Positions 13,564 to 14,808 of a stretch of 14,808 nt of DNA are shown in pieces; position 1 is the first letter of the stretch; each line of letters opens with the position of its first letter. The notes beneath the pieces are model-generated. The model saw only the letters and a program-made list of their open reading frames with translations, had not been told where the DNA came from and did no database searches. Source of the DNA: Planctomycetaceae bacterium (lineage in GTDB: Bacteria; Planctomycetota; Planctomycetia; Planctomycetales; Planctomycetaceae); the NCBI GenBank assembly GCA_003503535.1, contig DOCI01000290.1:4595-19402 (forward strand), written 5' to 3'. A program made the translations under genes and the position numbers.

Positions 13564-14808
13564 ATGTCAGTTTCCCGAACTACTCAGCCTGATTCTTCAG
13601 CCAGTCATGAACCGGTCGGAATGCCGATGGGAATGCTGCTGGAATTGATGGTAAATGATGCTGAGGTCATTTCTGAATTGAAGCAATTCGAAGAAGGGGA
13701 GCCGCGCGATCAATTCGTGCTACGAGCCTTGAAAGTCGGCGTGCTGGCCTTAAAACAAGCACGAGGAGAATTGGATGCCGAGACGATTCGGCATGAAGGC
13801 AAGCAATTGATGACCACCCTTCAGGGACGGCTCGAAACGCATGCTCAACTTCTGCAGAACACAGTGGATGCTCAGTTGAAACAGTATTTCGATCCGGAAT
13901 CGGGTCGTCTGCACGAGCGGCTGCAACGCTTGCTCAAGCAGGATGGCGAACTCGAACGGGTGCTGCAGAAGCATATTGGCGAGCAGGATTCGGAACTCGT
14001 GCGAACGCTCTCTGCTCATCTCGGCAAAGAGAGTCCACTGCTGCGACATCTCGATCCCGATGATTCCAAAGGCCTCCTCAGCCTGCTGCGGCAAACGGTC
14101 GATGAAGAACTCAATCAGCAGCGCGAGCGGATTCTGCTCGAGTTTTCACTCGATCATAAAGATGGAGCATTAACGCGATTCATCCGGGAGTTGACGGAAC
14201 GTCAGGGAGAACTTTCGGGCGATCTGACGAAGAAAATCGATCTGGCCGTCGAGCAGTTTTCTCTCGATAACGACGACTCGGCATTGAGTCGACTGGTTCA
14301 GAATATGAAACAGGCACAGAAAACGATCAGTGCGGAATTTTCGTTGGATGAAGACAAGTCCGCTCTTTCCCGCCTGAAACGGATTCTGGAATCAACACAG
14401 AATTCGATTAACTCTCAGCTGACGCTCGATGATGAAAACTCATCTCTGGCCCGGTTGCGGAAAGAACTGACCGACATTCTGCAGGAGCAGCAGAAAACGA
14501 GTCGGGAGTTTCAGCTGGAAGTCACTTCGACACTGCATGCGATGCAGGTTCGCAAAGAGGAAGCCGCCCGTGGGACGCAGCATGGAATTGAGTTTGAAGA
14601 GTCGCTGCTCTCGTTTCTCGAATACGATACCAAGAAAACGGACGACATCATCACGGCGACTGGTAGTACAACGGGCCGCATTAAGAATTGCAAAGTGGGC
14701 GATGTAACCATCGAAATGGGGCCGGAGTCAGCCGCTCCCGGAGCGATGATTGTGATCGAAGCCAAAGACAAACTGAAATATCAGATCGCTCAGGCCCGCG
14801 AAGAAATA
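13564..14808 (+). CDS. Long coiled-coil repeat protein with putative PD-(D/E)XK nuclease-like C-terminus (partial)
   Basis: The frame is open from ATG 13564 to the window edge (415 codons, no stop); AAGGA (13552-13556) is the ribosome-binding site. There is no signal peptide, so it is probably cytoplasmic. Residues 1-190 are mostly charged helix. A repeat starting 'FSLD...SAL-x-RL' begins at about residues 194, 232, 259 and 286; the last three are spaced exactly 27 residues, a coiled-coil array. After a helical linker (300-335) comes a compact region: 'GIEFEE' (341-346), 'KVGDVTIEM' (377-385) and 'IVIEAKDK' (396-403). The order E...GD...ExK resembles the PD-(D/E)XK nuclease core found after coiled coils in RmuC- and DUF2130-like proteins. 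Nuclease activity is an inference; the family itself is a conserved hypothetical as far as I can tell. The C-terminus is missing. Confidence 0.85.
   Translation, partial: MSVSRTTQPDSSASHEPVGMPMGMLLELMVNDAEVISELKQFEEGEPRDQFVLRALKVGVLALKQARGELDAETIRHEGKQLMTTLQGRLETHAQLLQNTVDAQLKQYFDPESGRLHERLQRLLKQDGELERVLQKHIGEQDSELVRTLSAHLGKESPLLRHLDPDDSKGLLSLLRQTVDEELNQQRERILLEFSLDHKDGALTRFIRELTERQGELSGDLTKKIDLAVEQFSLDNDDSALSRLVQNMKQAQKTISAEFSLDEDKSALSRLKRILESTQNSINSQLTLDDENSSLARLRKELTDILQEQQKTSREFQLEVTSTLHAMQVRKEEAARGTQHGIEFEESLLSFLEYDTKKTDDIITATGSTTGRIKNCKVGDVTIEMGPESAAPGAMIVIEAKDKLKYQIAQAREEI

Overview
The window looks like chromosomal DNA from a planctomycete (Planctomycetota). This is inferred from the gene mix: an arylsulfatase next to a Tat-exported Gfo/Idh/MocA oxidoreductase, an FG-GAP/ASPIC (CRTAC1-like) lipoprotein translationally coupled to a TPR protein, a DUF3365 haem protein, and intergenic spacers rich in palindromic elements. 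No 16S or other phylogenetic marker RNA is present, so no genus is claimed.

Layout, left to right. The left edge cuts the C-terminus of an LpxA-like acyltransferase (+). Convergent to it is a tandem pair of Hsp20 small heat-shock genes (-) behind a sigma-54-like promoter motif. Divergent from the pair is coaD (+). coaD meets, tail to tail, a minus-strand pair: a sulfatase followed by a Tat-signal Gfo/Idh/MocA oxidoreductase. Next is an atypical beta-ketoacyl synthase (-) that ends in a clear intrinsic terminator. A gene-free 0.5 kb spacer holding two palindromic elements leads to def (peptide deformylase, -), which diverges from a dimeric-type glycyl-tRNA synthetase (+). A second palindromic element of the same build as one in the 0.5 kb spacer separates glyS from a secreted monohaem DUF3365 protein (-). 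A two-gene unit follows (-), in which an FG-GAP/ASPIC lipoprotein and a membrane-anchored TPR protein overlap by ATGA. The right edge cuts a long coiled-coil protein (+) with 27-residue repeats and a C-terminal segment resembling a PD-(D/E)XK nuclease core.

How the genes relate. coaD, def and glyS are housekeeping genes (CoA synthesis, N-terminal maturation, translation). The sulfatase and oxidoreductase fit envelope or periplasmic processing of sulfated polysaccharides. The FG-GAP and TPR pair and the DUF3365 protein are extracytoplasmic proteins of poorly known role.

I found no CRISPR array, phage, transposase, rRNA or tRNA gene, and no recognised defence system. The most unusual material is the pair of ~84 bp palindromic elements with conserved internal spacing, the ketoacyl synthase with a His-to-Asn change at a catalytic position, and the repeat coiled-coil/putative nuclease protein at the right edge.
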